Source: Flavivirga aquimarina (GTDB lineage: Bacteria; Bacteroidota; Bacteroidia; Flavobacteriales; Flavobacteriaceae). Taken from it: a DNA stretch of 64,000 nucleotides. How positions within the stretch are numbered: position 1 is the stretch's first letter; each line of letters opens with the position of its first letter. Where the stretch lies: assembly GCF_030540835.1 (NCBI RefSeq), contig NZ_JAUOEK010000056.1, positions 62,001-126,000 on the forward strand. Reading direction: 5' to 3'. Positions 24,969-34,614 of this stretch are shown in pieces. The notes under the pieces were generated by a model. That model made no database searches. It was not told the DNA's origin and was given only the letters and a program-made list of their open reading frames with translations. The position numbers were made by a program, and so were the translations under genes.

Positions 24969-26732
24969 ATGGCTGAATCACCAATAATAAAAGGGAATAA
25001 TATAATATCCTTTACAATTACATCTAATGGCTCAGAAGTTCCAGACACCTATGGAGTCATGAGTATCTCTATATCTCAGGAAGTAAATGTTATAGCCAGC
25101 GCTCAAATTTCAATAAGGGATGGCAATCCATCCGATCAGCTATTTAAAATTACTGATTCGGATACTTTTGAGCCAGGATCGGAAATAGAAATTAGTTTAG
25201 GATACAATAATAAGGATACCAAAATATTTTCTGGAGTTGTAATTAAGCAATCCATTAAAATAGACGATTCAGGAACATCGTTACAAGTAGCCTGTAAAGA
25301 CACCATCTTAAAAGCTACGAAATCTAAATCAAAAGTCGTTTTAACCAAAGCAATAGATAGCAAGGCTATAGAACAAATAGCAGATAACCTTGGTATTAAA
25401 AAAGAAGTGACACCTTCTTCTGTAATACAGGATAAAATTGTACAATACACTGCCACAGATTGGGATTTTATAGTAAATAAAGCGGAATTAAACGGGATGG
25501 TTGTTATCACAGATATGGGGAAATTAGTAGTAAGTCCGCCACCAATAGACACGACTCCCGAAATAGGACTGAAATTAGGAAGAGATATTCTGGAAATGGA
25601 TACGGAAATTGAAGCTACAAATCAGTACGAATCTATAACCGGAAGTTATTGGGATCCAGATAGCCAGGAATTAGTTAGCGTAGAGGCAGATGATGTTTCA
25701 GAGAACGAACAAGGCGATCTTTCAGGTTCAGAATTAGAAGGTGTATTATCTGCAGATCAGACATTAGATACATCAGTTCCAATATCACAAGAAGCTACTC
25801 AAGCATGGGTAGATGCGGCAAAGCTTAAAAATGAACTGTCCAGATATAGAGGTAATATTACATTCCAAGGGTCTGCTCTTATAAAACCAAACTCATTGAT
25901 TCTATTAGAAGGCTTAGGAGATCGTTTTAATGGAAATGCCTATGTTTCCAGCGTATCCCATAGTATGAGTGATGGTCAATGGCGAACAGAGATAGGTATT
26001 GGACTTTCTCCAGATTGGTTTAGTGAAAAAACATCCTCCTCCATGGGGCCAACAGCTTCGGGATCTTTAAAAGGAGTAAAAGGTTTACAAACAGCCATAG
26101 TTAAAAGCATCTATGAAACTCCTAGCAGCGATAATGAAGATCAGGAAAAAGAATTTAAAGTAGAATTGGAAATTCCAGCAATTAACAACGAATCAGAAAC
26201 TGTATGGGCACGATTATCTACGTTTTACGCCAGTAGTGGTGTTGGCGCTTTTTTCTACCCAGAGGAAGGGGATGAGGTTATTATAGGTTTTATGGATGGA
26301 GATCCTAGATTTCCAATCATAATAGGGAGTGTTTATAGTAGTAAAAATGCGCCTCCGGTAACTATTGGAGATGATAATAATTATATAAAAACACTCATGA
26401 CTAAAAGTCAATTAGAAATTCAATTTGATGATGAGAATATAGTTATGACCATGATGACCCCTAATAAAAATATTATAACCATTAGTGATAAAGATGAAGG
26501 TATTACCATTGTTGACGAGAATAGTAACTCGATACAAATGAACGATAAAGGCATTACTATTCAAAGTGACTCCAGTTTAACCATTAAGGCAACCAACGAT
26601 TTAACAATTCAAGGAAATTCTGTAACTATAAAAGCAGATAAGACTGTTTCCATTAGTGGCAATAGCGGTTGTACCATGAGTAGTAGTGGTGGTAATACAA
26701 GTATAAGCGGGACTATGGTAAACCTAAATTAA
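24969..26732 (+). CDS. VgrG-like spike protein (Pvc8-like)
   Basis: 587 residues. The gp27-like part (about 1-360) has FEPGSEIEISLGYNNKDTKIFSGVVIKQ and the conserved AYVSSVSHSMSDGQWRTEIGIGL. The gp5-like OB part (about 375-480) has VWARLSTFYASSGVGAFFYPEEGDEVIIGFMDGDPRFPIIIGSVY. A C-terminal repetitive beta-helix (about 500-587) ends in VNLN without any extra effector domain. It forms the trimeric membrane-piercing spike on which the PAAR-like tip sits. Confidence 0.93.
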   Translation: MAESPIIKGNNIISFTITSNGSEVPDTYGVMSISISQEVNVIASAQISIRDGNPSDQLFKITDSDTFEPGSEIEISLGYNNKDTKIFSGVVIKQSIKIDDSGTSLQVACKDTILKATKSKSKVVLTKAIDSKAIEQIADNLGIKKEVTPSSVIQDKIVQYTATDWDFIVNKAELNGMVVITDMGKLVVSPPPIDTTPEIGLKLGRDILEMDTEIEATNQYESITGSYWDPDSQELVSVEADDVSENEQGDLSGSELEGVLSADQTLDTSVPISQEATQAWVDAAKLKNELSRYRGNITFQGSALIKPNSLILLEGLGDRFNGNAYVSSVSHSMSDGQWRTEIGIGLSPDWFSEKTSSSMGPTASGSLKGVKGLQTAIVKSIYETPSSDNEDQEKEFKVELEIPAINNESETVWARLSTFYASSGVGAFFYPEEGDEVIIGFMDGDPRFPIIIGSVYSSKNAPPVTIGDDNNYIKTLMTKSQLEIQFDDENIVMTMMTPNKNIITISDKDEGITIVDENSNSIQMNDKGITIQSDSSLTIKATNDLTIQGNSVTIKADKTVSISGNSGCTMSSSGGNTSISGTMVNLN

Positions 26733-26759
26733 AAATGATAAATAAAAATGGACTAAATT

Positions 26760-27242
26760 ATGAAGGATAAATCGTTTTTAGGTACAGGTTGGGCTTTCCC
26801 TCCTACATTTTATAAAGATAATGAGTCGGGAGTCGAGATGGTTTCCAATGAAGCAGATATAGAACAATCTCTTGGAATATTACTTAATACCAGTATAGGT
26901 GAACGCATTATGGAGCCTAGGTATGGCTGTGATTTATACACTTATTTGTTCGATTCTATTTCAAATTCCAGAGTACACCTCATTACAGAAATTATAAGAA
27001 CAGCTATTATAAATTACGAGCCCCGAATAAAATTACTGAAGGTTAATTTAGATGAATCCAACTATTTAGATGGTGTTATAAGAATTAGTTTAGATTATAT
27101 AGTGCCGTTAAGTAATACCAGATTTAACCTGGTGTTTCCATATTATAAAGTTGAAGGAACCGATATCCCCGACTTATTTAAAAAACAAGTAAGAAATCCC
27201 AAAGACTTTTCCGAACAGGGAATGGATACAACTAAAGGGTAA
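26760..27242 (+). CDS. GPW/gp25 baseplate wedge protein (Pvc9-like)
   Basis: 160 residues. It has the gp25 layout: FLGTGWAFPPTF, ADIEQSLGILLNTSIGERIMEPRYGCDLYTYLF with the EPR core motif, then FNLVFPYYKVEG. gp25 joins baseplate wedges to the first sheath ring and starts sheath assembly. It ends 28 bp before the ATG of the first large baseplate gene. Confidence 0.92.
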   Translation: MKDKSFLGTGWAFPPTFYKDNESGVEMVSNEADIEQSLGILLNTSIGERIMEPRYGCDLYTYLFDSISNSRVHLITEIIRTAIINYEPRIKLLKVNLDESNYLDGVIRISLDYIVPLSNTRFNLVFPYYKVEGTDIPDLFKKQVRNPKDFSEQGMDTTKG

Positions 27243-27270
27243 TGAAATTAATTAAATCAATGATGCATTG

Positions 27271-30200
27271 ATGATAGAAAGAAGAACAGGTACCATACAA
27301 TCTCAAAGGATAAACGACGATCTGCTTAATCAAAAATTTAAGATTGATGACAGGTCTTTTGAAGATCTTTTGGGGTATATGATTTCGTATCTGGGACATA
27401 TAAATTTTTATAATATTGATAATACCCTTGATGGTAATTGGCAAGCTTTTATTAGGAATGCTTCCGTTATGTCTATGGTTAAAATTATAAAGGAACCATT
27501 AGATAGCCTCATAGTTAGCGAGACCCCTCTGGATACTATGAATACCTTATTAGATTGGTATGCTAAAATAGAAGAATGGCATATTAATTTAACTCACCTT
27601 AAGGAAGACGTTTTAGCAAGTAAAATAGGGAATATTTTATTTGACATATTAAAACCTAAGAAAGAGACTATTCTCAATGCTGTAACAAGTTTAAAACAAG
27701 AGCAAGAGGGAACTTCTCCAAGAATGTTAGGCGCTCCAAACCCAGATAACCCAGATAGAACGGCTTTAGAAGAAGACAATAAAAACGCAGCGGTTAATTT
27801 AGATCAGACAGTCAATACATTTAAAGAGCTCATCATTCACATTCAGGATTTTACAAAAAACTATCTAAAAGCCTATCTTTTTGCAAGAAATGATCATGCG
27901 CCTAATAATGCCATGTACATCACTTTTGCATTATTATACAAGAAAATACAAGAGGAGCTCAATAAACTATCACAAAGCCATTTAGATTTTTATTATAAAG
28001 ATATCTTACAGCAAACACTACGAAAAGGAAAACCAACTCAGGCTATTATATGTTTTAATGTAGACCCCAAAATAAAGAATGTATTTATTCCACAGGGAAC
28101 ACTATTTTCTGCTGGTAAATTATTTGAAAGTAAAAAAGCAATTCTATTTGAAACCGATAAACCTGTAGTTGTAAGTCCCATAGTATTAGAATCTGCACAA
28201 ACTTTATTCTTTAACAAAAATCCATTTATTGAAATAGGGACAGATGGTACTATTATTTCCAATATTATAAAAAACAACCTTGTAAATAAAGGCAAGAAGA
28301 TTGAAGATGCCGAAAATTGGTCTTTATTCGGAGCTAATAAAAATACACTCATCAATTCCGGAATAACCAAAAAAACAATTACAAATATTGGCTTTATGAT
28401 CGGGTCTCCTGTGCTTTTTTTAGAAGAAGGAAAACGTCAGGTTACAATAACATTCAGGTTTGAAGAAGACACATCAAAGAATGTGTTTTGGAAACTCGTA
28501 AACCAGATAGTCATTAATGATAAAATGTCTTTAGATACCGTTTTTAATATGGTTTTTGAAAACACATTTATTATTTCATACACATCAACAAAAGGATGGG
28601 AAGCAATAACATCATATAATTTAGTATTTGATGAAACAACCAACGATTTTGGCATTAGTTTCATATTAGAAAACACGGCACCTCCATTAACCACATTAAT
28701 AACAGAAGAAAAGAACTCTGCCTGGCCTATGGTAAGAGTCTTATTTGATGAATATGCGCCGATCTATGCATATTCATTTTTTAAAGGAGTCAATCTGGAG
28801 TCGGTTACAATTGATGTAAAGGTAACAGGAGTAAAAAACCTGTCGGTATATAATAATATTGGTAAAATGCCATTAACAAAATCTTTTGATCTATTTGGCC
28901 CCTTACCTTCTGTTGGAGATTATCTTATGGTAGGGAAAAGTGAATTATTTAAAAAAGAGCTTATAAGCTTGAATATTCATATAGATTGGGCCAATGCTCC
29001 GGAGGATTATGGAGGGTTTGATACTTATTATCAGGAATATGATGAGGTATTTACAAACGATTCTTTTAAAATAGAAGTCAGAGCACTATCAAATGGTTAT
29101 TGGTTTCCGGAGGCTGGACATCCGTTAGAAAAATTAAACCTATATAGTACTGAACCCTGTACAACTCCAGAAGGTTATGATAGCGTTATACTATCTAAAG
29201 ACAGGTCTATAGCTTTAAGTGATCTGGAACCTTATAAGCTTTCCAGAGATTACAGGCTACAAGACCCGATAAAGTATGATATACATACACAAAACGGATT
29301 TTTAAAACTAACCCTGAGCAACCCACAGCATGCGTTTGGACAAAAAGCTTATCAAAAAAGTTACACAAAAATAGTAACCTATAATGCAAGAAATAAAGAG
29401 GATGCTCCCTTGCCTAACAAACCTTTTATTCCTAAGGTAAAAGAAGTGCAACTGGATTATACGGCAAAAGATGTTATATATTTTGATAATACAGCACCTA
29501 ATGATGAAAGTTCGGGTAAAATAACCGGAGATTATATGCATATTACCCCTTCCGGAATACGTAAAGTAGTAGACGACACCCAAGTGTTTTTAAACACAAT
29601 GGTTACAGATTATGAAGGAGAAGGGTACCTCTATGTTGAGTTATCTGGTGTTCAGCCCAATTCAAACATAACCTTGTTTTTTGATTTATTGAATGATAAC
29701 CCGTTACATAATGAAAAAAGTAACAATATTGTTTATCAATATAAAGCATCAGGTAGTTGGGTAACACTTACTGAAAAATATATTATCTCAGACAGTACAT
29801 ATCAATTCACCAAATCGGGAATCGTAGAATTACAGCTTCCAGATTATGCACAAATCAATGAGGACAAAATATGTGAATTACGATTTATGGCCATACATGA
29901 TGCTTATGTGTATCCGGTTATAAATGGAATTTATCCAAATGCCTTAATGGCTACTTGTACCAGTGAAGACAATCAAGTTATAGGAAAGTGTATTGAAGCA
30001 AAACAGATAACTAAATCTGTTGTAAAAATAGCGGGGCTTAAACAAATTATGCAACCGGCAGCTTCTTTTGGAGGAGAAACACCCGGAACACCAGAGTTAT
30101 TTTACACAGAAGTAAGTGAACGATTAAGACATAAAGACAGAGCTGTATCATTATGGGATTATGAGCATTTAATACTCCAATACTTTCATGATGTCATAGC

Positions 30201-30951
30201 CGCGAAATGTACTAATCTGGATAAAAATTTTAAATCACAGGCAGGCAAAGTAACCTTGGTTGTACTAAGCAAGCAATGGACCTACCAAAACCATCAATAT
30301 TTTAATACGAATGACCTTATAAAAATGACTCAGTTTTTACAAAGGAGGGCAAATTCATTCATTAAAATAAAAGTGCAAAACCCTGTTATAGAGTGGTTAC
30401 TGGTTAATTGTGTCGTAGAATTTTATGTGGAGGATGATAGTGGGTATTACATGACAGAATTGAATACCGTTATAAACGACTATTTATCACCATTATCAAA
30501 GATAAGTACTAGCAGAACTAAAGGGATAGGAACCGAGATAGTTCCGATAATGTTAATGAGTCATATAGAGAACTTACCATATATAAAATCCGTGAGAAGA
30601 TTAGATATAGAGCATATTGTAGAGGATGGTCTCAATGATTTTACAATGAAAATTCATGAAAAAAATAATGAAATTAAACCAACCACCCCATGGTCAATAT
30701 TAGCACCAAAGCTAAAACATAATATATTCTTGCCCTCCATTCTTGAGGAAGGCACCATAGTAGAAATAGAAACACAGAATTTACAAATAGGTGTAGACTA
30801 TATTATTGCTGCAAACGATGTACTTATAGAACCCGAAGGAGGCGATGAACCCCCAACAACTGAACAGGTAACAGAAGATAAAACAAAACAAGAGGATACA
30901 AAAGCATCAAAACCAAAGTTAAATACCATTTTGACTTTCAAAACGGAATAG
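27271..30951 (+). CDS. Large baseplate J-like protein (Pvc11-like)
   Basis: 1226 residues from the ATG at 27271; a TTG just before it is possible. The C-terminal third holds the baseplate J/gp6 features (FYTEVSERLRHKDRAVSLWDYEHLILQYFHDV, then VTLVVLSKQW and an IGTEIVPIMLMSHIENLPYIKSVRRLDI region). The N-terminal and middle parts are long family-specific extensions with beta-rich domains. It is longer than usual phage gp6; AlgoCIS is known for massive baseplate extensions forming a cage, which this could match. It ends in an acidic, Thr-rich stretch (PEGGDEPPTTEQVTEDK). Confidence 0.85.
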   Translation: MIERRTGTIQSQRINDDLLNQKFKIDDRSFEDLLGYMISYLGHINFYNIDNTLDGNWQAFIRNASVMSMVKIIKEPLDSLIVSETPLDTMNTLLDWYAKIEEWHINLTHLKEDVLASKIGNILFDILKPKKETILNAVTSLKQEQEGTSPRMLGAPNPDNPDRTALEEDNKNAAVNLDQTVNTFKELIIHIQDFTKNYLKAYLFARNDHAPNNAMYITFALLYKKIQEELNKLSQSHLDFYYKDILQQTLRKGKPTQAIICFNVDPKIKNVFIPQGTLFSAGKLFESKKAILFETDKPVVVSPIVLESAQTLFFNKNPFIEIGTDGTIISNIIKNNLVNKGKKIEDAENWSLFGANKNTLINSGITKKTITNIGFMIGSPVLFLEEGKRQVTITFRFEEDTSKNVFWKLVNQIVINDKMSLDTVFNMVFENTFIISYTSTKGWEAITSYNLVFDETTNDFGISFILENTAPPLTTLITEEKNSAWPMVRVLFDEYAPIYAYSFFKGVNLESVTIDVKVTGVKNLSVYNNIGKMPLTKSFDLFGPLPSVGDYLMVGKSELFKKELISLNIHIDWANAPEDYGGFDTYYQEYDEVFTNDSFKIEVRALSNGYWFPEAGHPLEKLNLYSTEPCTTPEGYDSVILSKDRSIALSDLEPYKLSRDYRLQDPIKYDIHTQNGFLKLTLSNPQHAFGQKAYQKSYTKIVTYNARNKEDAPLPNKPFIPKVKEVQLDYTAKDVIYFDNTAPNDESSGKITGDYMHITPSGIRKVVDDTQVFLNTMVTDYEGEGYLYVELSGVQPNSNITLFFDLLNDNPLHNEKSNNIVYQYKASGSWVTLTEKYIISDSTYQFTKSGIVELQLPDYAQINEDKICELRFMAIHDAYVYPVINGIYPNALMATCTSEDNQVIGKCIEAKQITKSVVKIAGLKQIMQPAASFGGETPGTPELFYTEVSERLRHKDRAVSLWDYEHLILQYFHDVIAAKCTNLDKNFKSQAGKVTLVVLSKQWTYQNHQYFNTNDLIKMTQFLQRRANSFIKIKVQNPVIEWLLVNCVVEFYVEDDSGYYMTELNTVINDYLSPLSKISTSRTKGIGTEIVPIMLMSHIENLPYIKSVRRLDIEHIVEDGLNDFTMKIHEKNNEIKPTTPWSILAPKLKHNIFLPSILEEGTIVEIETQNLQIGVDYIIAANDVLIEPEGGDEPPTTEQVTEDKTKQEDTKASKPKLNTILTFKTE

Positions 30952-30972
30952 CCTCTAACAAGAAAAAGTGAT

Positions 30973-31728
30973 ATGAAAATTAAGTTATTAAACAGGCAAA
31001 GCCTTAAAACATTATTTAGAGCAGGAGCAAGACCGAAAGAAAGCAATTTCTCAAGCTTGATAGATTCTATGATAAATAAAATAGACGATGGTATTTCAAA
31101 AACAAAAGAAGATGGATTGATTCTTTCCCCGGAAGGTAAAGAATCAGATAAGGTACTAAGTGTCTTTGAAAGTGTAGAAGATGAATTACCACAATGGAGT
31201 TTGACTCTTAATCAAGAAGAAGATAAAGGGTTATCTATAGTAGCACCAGTAACTAAAACGGAAGTTACAGATGTGATACATTTTCAAAAAACAGGCGCTA
31301 TAGGTATTGGAACTAAAACCCCAAAAACAACTTTAGAAATTGATGGGGTTTTAGGAGTAGATTCTCGTATTGGAACTTATAAATTAGCTTCAGTACCAGC
31401 AGATGGAAATTGGCATGATGTCATTACAGGTTTAAATGGTTGTGCAGCCTTCGAAGTCATTGCTCAGGTAGGCAAAGAAAAAGCAGGCAAATATGCGTTG
31501 CTACATGCACATGCTATAAGTACCTTTGGGAAATCTCGTCACAGAATTCGCAGAACCCAAGCTTATTATGGCTGGTTTTGGAATAAAATAGCCATACGAT
31601 TTACCGGCAGTACATACAATTATAAATTGCAGCTTAAAACACGATCAGACTACGGTTATTCTCAGAAAATACATTTCCATATTGTCAGGTTATGGGATAA
31701 TAATATCATGGATTTATTTAAGCAATAA
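30973..31728 (+). CDS. Fibre-like eCIS protein
   Basis: 251 residues. The N-terminus (FRAGARPKESNFSSLIDSMIN) is a helix I recall from Bacteroidota eCIS fibre or baseplate-attachment proteins. The middle carries a tail-fibre-like stretch, AIGIGTKTPKTTLEIDGVL, of the 'IGIGT.nP...L.v.G' kind seen in phage fibres. The C-terminal part (about 135-251) is a beta-rich domain with YALLHAHAISTF and FWNKIAIRFTGSTYNYKLQL. It might mediate target recognition. Positioned between the two large baseplate genes. Function inferred. Confidence 0.6.
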   Translation: MKIKLLNRQSLKTLFRAGARPKESNFSSLIDSMINKIDDGISKTKEDGLILSPEGKESDKVLSVFESVEDELPQWSLTLNQEEDKGLSIVAPVTKTEVTDVIHFQKTGAIGIGTKTPKTTLEIDGVLGVDSRIGTYKLASVPADGNWHDVITGLNGCAAFEVIAQVGKEKAGKYALLHAHAISTFGKSRHRIRRTQAYYGWFWNKIAIRFTGSTYNYKLQLKTRSDYGYSQKIHFHIVRLWDNNIMDLFKQ

Positions 31729-31743
31729 GGAGTTGTAAATTTC

Positions 31744-34614
31744 ATGAATAACGTTAAAGGATATATTAGTAAAAAGAAAGAAGGCACTAGTCTTTATGAG
31801 GAATTGCATCTTGAGGCTTTAGAAATTATCCAGAAGCTTAGTAGTGAAGTATGGACAGATTTTAATGAGCACGATCCCGGAGTAACTATATTAGAAAGTA
31901 TCGTATATACCATTACGGAATTAGCCCATAAAACACTATCTCCAATACAAGATATCTTAATTAAATCTAGAGGACAAGAACTACATTCCGGAGATAATGG
32001 TTTTTTTGTTGCTTCAGATATTTTAACAACAGGCCCCATTACTTTTTATGATTACAGGAAAATTTGGATTGATCAAATTTCTAATGTGAAAAATGTATGG
32101 ATTTACCCTATAGAAGACTGTCCGGGAGAAGTTGATAATATTAAAGGACTGTTACGTGTTTTTATTGGGAAATTTAAATACAAATCAGACCCTCAGGAAG
32201 AAAGTGATGATAACAAAAGAATCATACAAGAAATACTTACTACTTATAACACCAATAGAAACCTATGTGAAGATATTTATAACATAGAAATTTATAAGCC
32301 ATTAAGGCTTGCCATGGGTTTAAATATAAAACTCTCAAATAGTGTAAACGGAGAAGAGATTTTGGCAAAAGTTTTTAACCAGGTAAACGATTACATGGTG
32401 TCGAATGTTAACTACTATTCGTTATGGGAGTTACAACGAAAAGATACGCCAATTAATAAAATATTCAATGGCCCCAATTTATTAGATGGATTTATTTTAG
32501 ATGAAGACCTTAAAGATCCTTTAGAAGAGATTGTGATCTCTGATGTTATGAAAATAATAACCCAAATTCCGGGAATTGTAAGTGTTAATGACTTTTACTT
32601 TCAATATAAAGACCCAGATACAGGGGACATGATTCAAATACGTGATCGTTTTAAAGTTCCAAAAAATACAAGAGTGATTGCAACGTTTCCTAAGTCTGAC
32701 AAAGAAATCGTTTTTGAAAATTCAAATACCTTTTTTCAACCAGATTTAAACGAAACTAAAAAACAATTCTCACTTATACGAGCATTAAGTTATGGAGGGT
32801 TTAAAGAAGCCTCTAGTTCATTAAATAAAATATCCATTCCTCCTGGAAATCATCTTGATATGACATCCTATTTCCCCATTAGAAAACAACTTCCTGAGCT
32901 CTATGGAATAGGAGATAGAGGCATAAGTGGCCAGGCTACAGACTTACGTAAAGCTCAAGTAAAACAGTTACAAGCATATTTAATGCCTTTTGATCAATTA
33001 ATGGTCAACTTTTTAACTCAATTAAGTAATATCCATACATTATACGATGTGAATGATAATAACCATGCATCGTATTTTACAAAAGAGCTTCCCGATACGG
33101 AAGAATTAATTGATTTAATAAAACCTGTAAATGGTGAATATGAATTAACTAAATGGAAAGAAACGTTAAACGATATTAATAATCGTTTTGATAACAAAGC
33201 CTTAAAAAGGTTAAGTGAAGTAGCAAATCATTTGCTATCTAGATTTAATGAGACATTTCAAACCTATGCACTTCGTAAGATAAACAGTAGTAGTTATGGC
33301 GAAGTATTAATGAATGAAGAATTCGATAAGAAACTATTAACATCGAAGCGACAATTAGTACGCGAATATGCATCTATTAGCTATGGCAGAGCAAGGTCTT
33401 TTAATTATCACCAACCAGAAGAAGGAGAAAAAAATCAATTTATTCCGGGAATACTTCGTAAGCTGGCAATCTTAATGGATATCGATGATTTTAAAATTAA
33501 ATCGCTTATCAAAGGTTTTGAAGATTCTGAAATAGAAATTCACCCTGTAACTTTAAATATAGAAGTCGTTATTGATGCCATTAATATTTCGCAAGAAGAT
33601 CTGGAAATTATAAAAATTGAAGATGTAACAATTGACGAAGTCATAAAAGATGATCTATATAAAGTCATGCACTATATGGGAGATAAAGAAACCTTACTGC
33701 AAGACACTTTAAAATATGGTGTTATAGCCGATAATTACGAAATTAAAAAAAGCGAAAAGGAGGATTTATATTATATATTTTATAAAAAAGCAAATCAAGA
33801 AGCTAATATAGTTCATCTGTCAAAGACTCAAGAAGAGGCCGTTACAGCCATTCAAAAAGCAGTAGCTTACTTGGTAAACATCAACCAAAAGAGTGAAGGT
33901 TTCTTCATGATTGAACACTTACTATTATTGCCACCTTACAAGGAAGCGTATTTTGGGTTTCAAATAGACTTCTCATTGCTCCCTTCAATAGGATTGAATT
34001 TAAAACTCACTCATAAAGTGTGGGCACCTTGTCAAGAACGAAACGAAACCATAACAACGTTTGTAAATCAACTCCTTTTAGGGCAATTGCAATATTCTGT
34101 TATTCATAAAAAAGATAACTATAGTTTAGAAATTAGTTCGTCTGGAGAAGATGGACAAGAAGGAGAGGTTTTAATGGTTTCAGAAAATCAATATACTTCA
34201 GAAGAAGCACTTAATAAAGATATAGAGCTGTTAAAAGGTTTAAATACTGTAGTTGATGAAGAACAGTTAGGGACTATAATAAAGTGTTATGTCAATTATG
34301 CAGCTGGCAAAGCCCCTATAGATGAAAGTTTCTTTTCTTTTCAGGCAAGCTTTATAGCGCCTTCTTGGCCAGTTCGTTTTCAGAATGAAAACTTTAAAAC
34401 GATGTTTAAAAATACAGTATACGAACAATTTCCAATACATATTAAATATGGAATTTATTGGTTAGATTATGAAGATTTGAAAACATTTGAAACCTCTTAC
34501 TTTAAATGGTTAGAGCAATTATCTTCAAAAAGTGAAGAAGACACTCAAAAAGATCTCGCATACGAGTTGATTACGATACTCCAGAAATTAATCGAACAAC
34601 AAGATGAAACGTGA
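31744..34614 (+). CDS. Second large baseplate protein (Pvc12-like)
   Basis: 956 residues. The start has the diagnostic EVWTDFNEHDPGVTILESIVYTITELAHKT, typical of Pvc12/baseplate J-like wedge proteins. The remainder comprises long helical and beta regions without a known enzyme motif. Wedge partner of the Pvc11-like protein. Its stop overlaps the GTG start of the tape-measure gene (GTGA). Confidence 0.85.
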   Translation: MNNVKGYISKKKEGTSLYEELHLEALEIIQKLSSEVWTDFNEHDPGVTILESIVYTITELAHKTLSPIQDILIKSRGQELHSGDNGFFVASDILTTGPITFYDYRKIWIDQISNVKNVWIYPIEDCPGEVDNIKGLLRVFIGKFKYKSDPQEESDDNKRIIQEILTTYNTNRNLCEDIYNIEIYKPLRLAMGLNIKLSNSVNGEEILAKVFNQVNDYMVSNVNYYSLWELQRKDTPINKIFNGPNLLDGFILDEDLKDPLEEIVISDVMKIITQIPGIVSVNDFYFQYKDPDTGDMIQIRDRFKVPKNTRVIATFPKSDKEIVFENSNTFFQPDLNETKKQFSLIRALSYGGFKEASSSLNKISIPPGNHLDMTSYFPIRKQLPELYGIGDRGISGQATDLRKAQVKQLQAYLMPFDQLMVNFLTQLSNIHTLYDVNDNNHASYFTKELPDTEELIDLIKPVNGEYELTKWKETLNDINNRFDNKALKRLSEVANHLLSRFNETFQTYALRKINSSSYGEVLMNEEFDKKLLTSKRQLVREYASISYGRARSFNYHQPEEGEKNQFIPGILRKLAILMDIDDFKIKSLIKGFEDSEIEIHPVTLNIEVVIDAINISQEDLEIIKIEDVTIDEVIKDDLYKVMHYMGDKETLLQDTLKYGVIADNYEIKKSEKEDLYYIFYKKANQEANIVHLSKTQEEAVTAIQKAVAYLVNINQKSEGFFMIEHLLLLPPYKEAYFGFQIDFSLLPSIGLNLKLTHKVWAPCQERNETITTFVNQLLLGQLQYSVIHKKDNYSLEISSSGEDGQEGEVLMVSENQYTSEEALNKDIELLKGLNTVVDEEQLGTIIKCYVNYAAGKAPIDESFFSFQASFIAPSWPVRFQNENFKTMFKNTVYEQFPIHIKYGIYWLDYEDLKTFETSYFKWLEQLSSKSEEDTQKDLAYELITILQKLIEQQDET

